Assembly: GCA_035529735.1 (NCBI GenBank)
Contig: DATKWE010000250.1
Span: 1 to 5,224, forward strand
Length of the DNA: 5,224 nucleotides
Source: JAAXQD01 sp035529735
GTDB lineage: Bacteria; Desulfobacterota; Desulfobacteria; Desulfobacterales; UBA11574
Reading direction: 5' to 3'
The stretch's first letter is position 1; each line of letters starts with the position of its first letter. Positions 4,852 through 5,224 of this stretch are shown here, piece by piece. Under the pieces are notes generated by a model. The model was not told the origin of the DNA, did no database searches, and worked only from the letters and a program-made list of their open reading frames with translations. Made by a program: the position numbers and the translations under genes.

Positions 4852-5224
4852 ACGGCAGAGCCCGTGCCGGGGATGCAAGAATGAATTCGAGGATAAGAGA
4901 AAACATCCGGATTGCGTGGCCTGCGATCTGCCGATCATTTATGAGAAAAGCCTGGGGTGCCACAGCGAGTCGGTGCCGGCGGAGGTGGTAAAAATGAGTG
5001 AAAACCCGGAAATGTCAAAGGCATGCACGGATCCGGCGTGCGAGCATGGCGGGAAACCGCAGCCGATCGATAACTTTCAAATCCACGGGCCGTCCGGCCA
5101 GCGGATGGGTGTGTGCAGGGATTGCATGGGCCGGAAGATGTCTGCCGGCAAGAAAAATAAAACTTCGGCAGCAAAAACCGAGAAACAGAAGCCGGGTAAG
5201 AAGGACAGGAAAGAGGAATTAGGA
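4844..5224 (+). CDS. Double Cys4 zinc-binding protein, phage-like, 3' end beyond the window
   Basis: The frame is open from ATG 4844 to the window edge (127 codons, no stop), so the C-terminus is unseen. Module 1 has C8-x2-C11 and C24-x2-C27 and is followed by P-I-I-Y. Module 2 has C61-x4-C66, then G-K-P-Q-P-I-D-N-F, then C91-x2-C94-M-G-R-K. Both look like small zinc ribbons, and module 2 resembles the zinc-binding patterns of many short phage and prophage proteins. From residue 97 the chain is strongly basic (many K, few hydrophobics), which suits nucleic-acid contact. The start overlaps the preceding gene by 8 bases. A second in-frame ATG at 4994 has a better Shine-Dalgarno, so a shorter product with only module 2 is possible. 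Zinc binding and a DNA- or RNA-related role are inferred from the cysteines. No named family is claimed. Confidence 0.65.
   Translation, partial: MTKRQSPCRGCKNEFEDKRKHPDCVACDLPIIYEKSLGCHSESVPAEVVKMSENPEMSKACTDPACEHGGKPQPIDNFQIHGPSGQRMGVCRDCMGRKMSAGKKNKTSAAKTEKQKPGKKDRKEELG
4981..4988 (+). promoter_or_regulatory. Strong internal Shine-Dalgarno before an in-frame ATG
   Basis: GGAGGTGG lies five bases before ATG 4994, which is codon 51 of the zinc-binding protein frame. It sits exactly between the two cysteine modules. It may give an alternative start, or it may be a coincidence of the codons for A-E-V-V. Confidence 0.4.

Noticed and set aside
4303..4938. Minus-strand open frame of 211 codons at the end of icmF
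   Set aside because: It is antisense to icmF, and its H-F-R repeats come from the 9-bp tandem array read backwards. No family features.
4998..5222. Alternative plus-strand open frame of 74 codons at the right edge
   Set aside because: It overlaps the zinc-binding protein in another frame, has no good ribosome binding site or domain pattern, and is arginine-rich in the way expected of an off-frame reading.

Overview
The window reads as chromosomal DNA of an anaerobic, acyl-CoA-metabolising bacterium. The best guess is a sulfate-reducing Desulfobacterota (Desulfobacterales-like). The reasons are a fused adenosylcobalamin-dependent acyl-CoA mutase next to a TetR-type regulator, a four-helix-bundle (S23-type) gene fragment in a short inverted-repeat cassette, and several short tandem-repeat patches between genes. 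The taxonomic guess is inference, since nothing here is a phylogenetic marker.

Layout. Bases 1-58 hold no gene I can support. Bases 59-300 are a small inverted-repeat cassette. Its 34-bp arms (28 of 34 positions match) flank the C-terminal half of an S23/four-helix-bundle protein, so it looks like an internally deleted element. A 207-residue TetR/AcrR-family regulator follows (347-970). The 381-base gap 971-1351 holds a second inverted repeat of 8-bp units with no gene inside (1039-1191), then a plausible sigma70-type promoter whose -10 lies inside an inverted repeat (a candidate operator), then a strong Shine-Dalgarno. The main gene is icmF (1352-4630). It encodes a complete 1092-residue fusion of a B12-binding domain, a MeaB-like G-protein chaperone and a mutase barrel, and its two substrate-determining residues are of the isobutyryl-CoA type. 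A 9-bp tandem repeat patch (4637-4688) follows. Then come two overlapping small genes of higher G+C: a 49-residue single-span membrane protein (4702-4851) and a double Cys4 zinc-binding protein of phage-like appearance (4844 to beyond the window end).

How the parts may work together. The regulator probably senses an acyl-CoA and controls icmF, which interconverts isobutyryl-CoA and n-butyryl-CoA (and perhaps isovaleryl-CoA and pivalyl-CoA). This would link branched-chain and straight-chain acid metabolism. The regulator-target link rests on adjacency and on the inverted repeat over the icmF promoter. The two genes at the right end look functionally unrelated and may be the edge of a prophage or island.

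The most unusual signals are: the 8-bp-unit, roughly 32-bp-arm architecture shared by two unrelated-sequence inverted repeats; a perfect 24-bp palindrome inside the icmF coding region; and the symmetric sequence elements around the icmF promoter. I see no convincing complete new multi-gene system.
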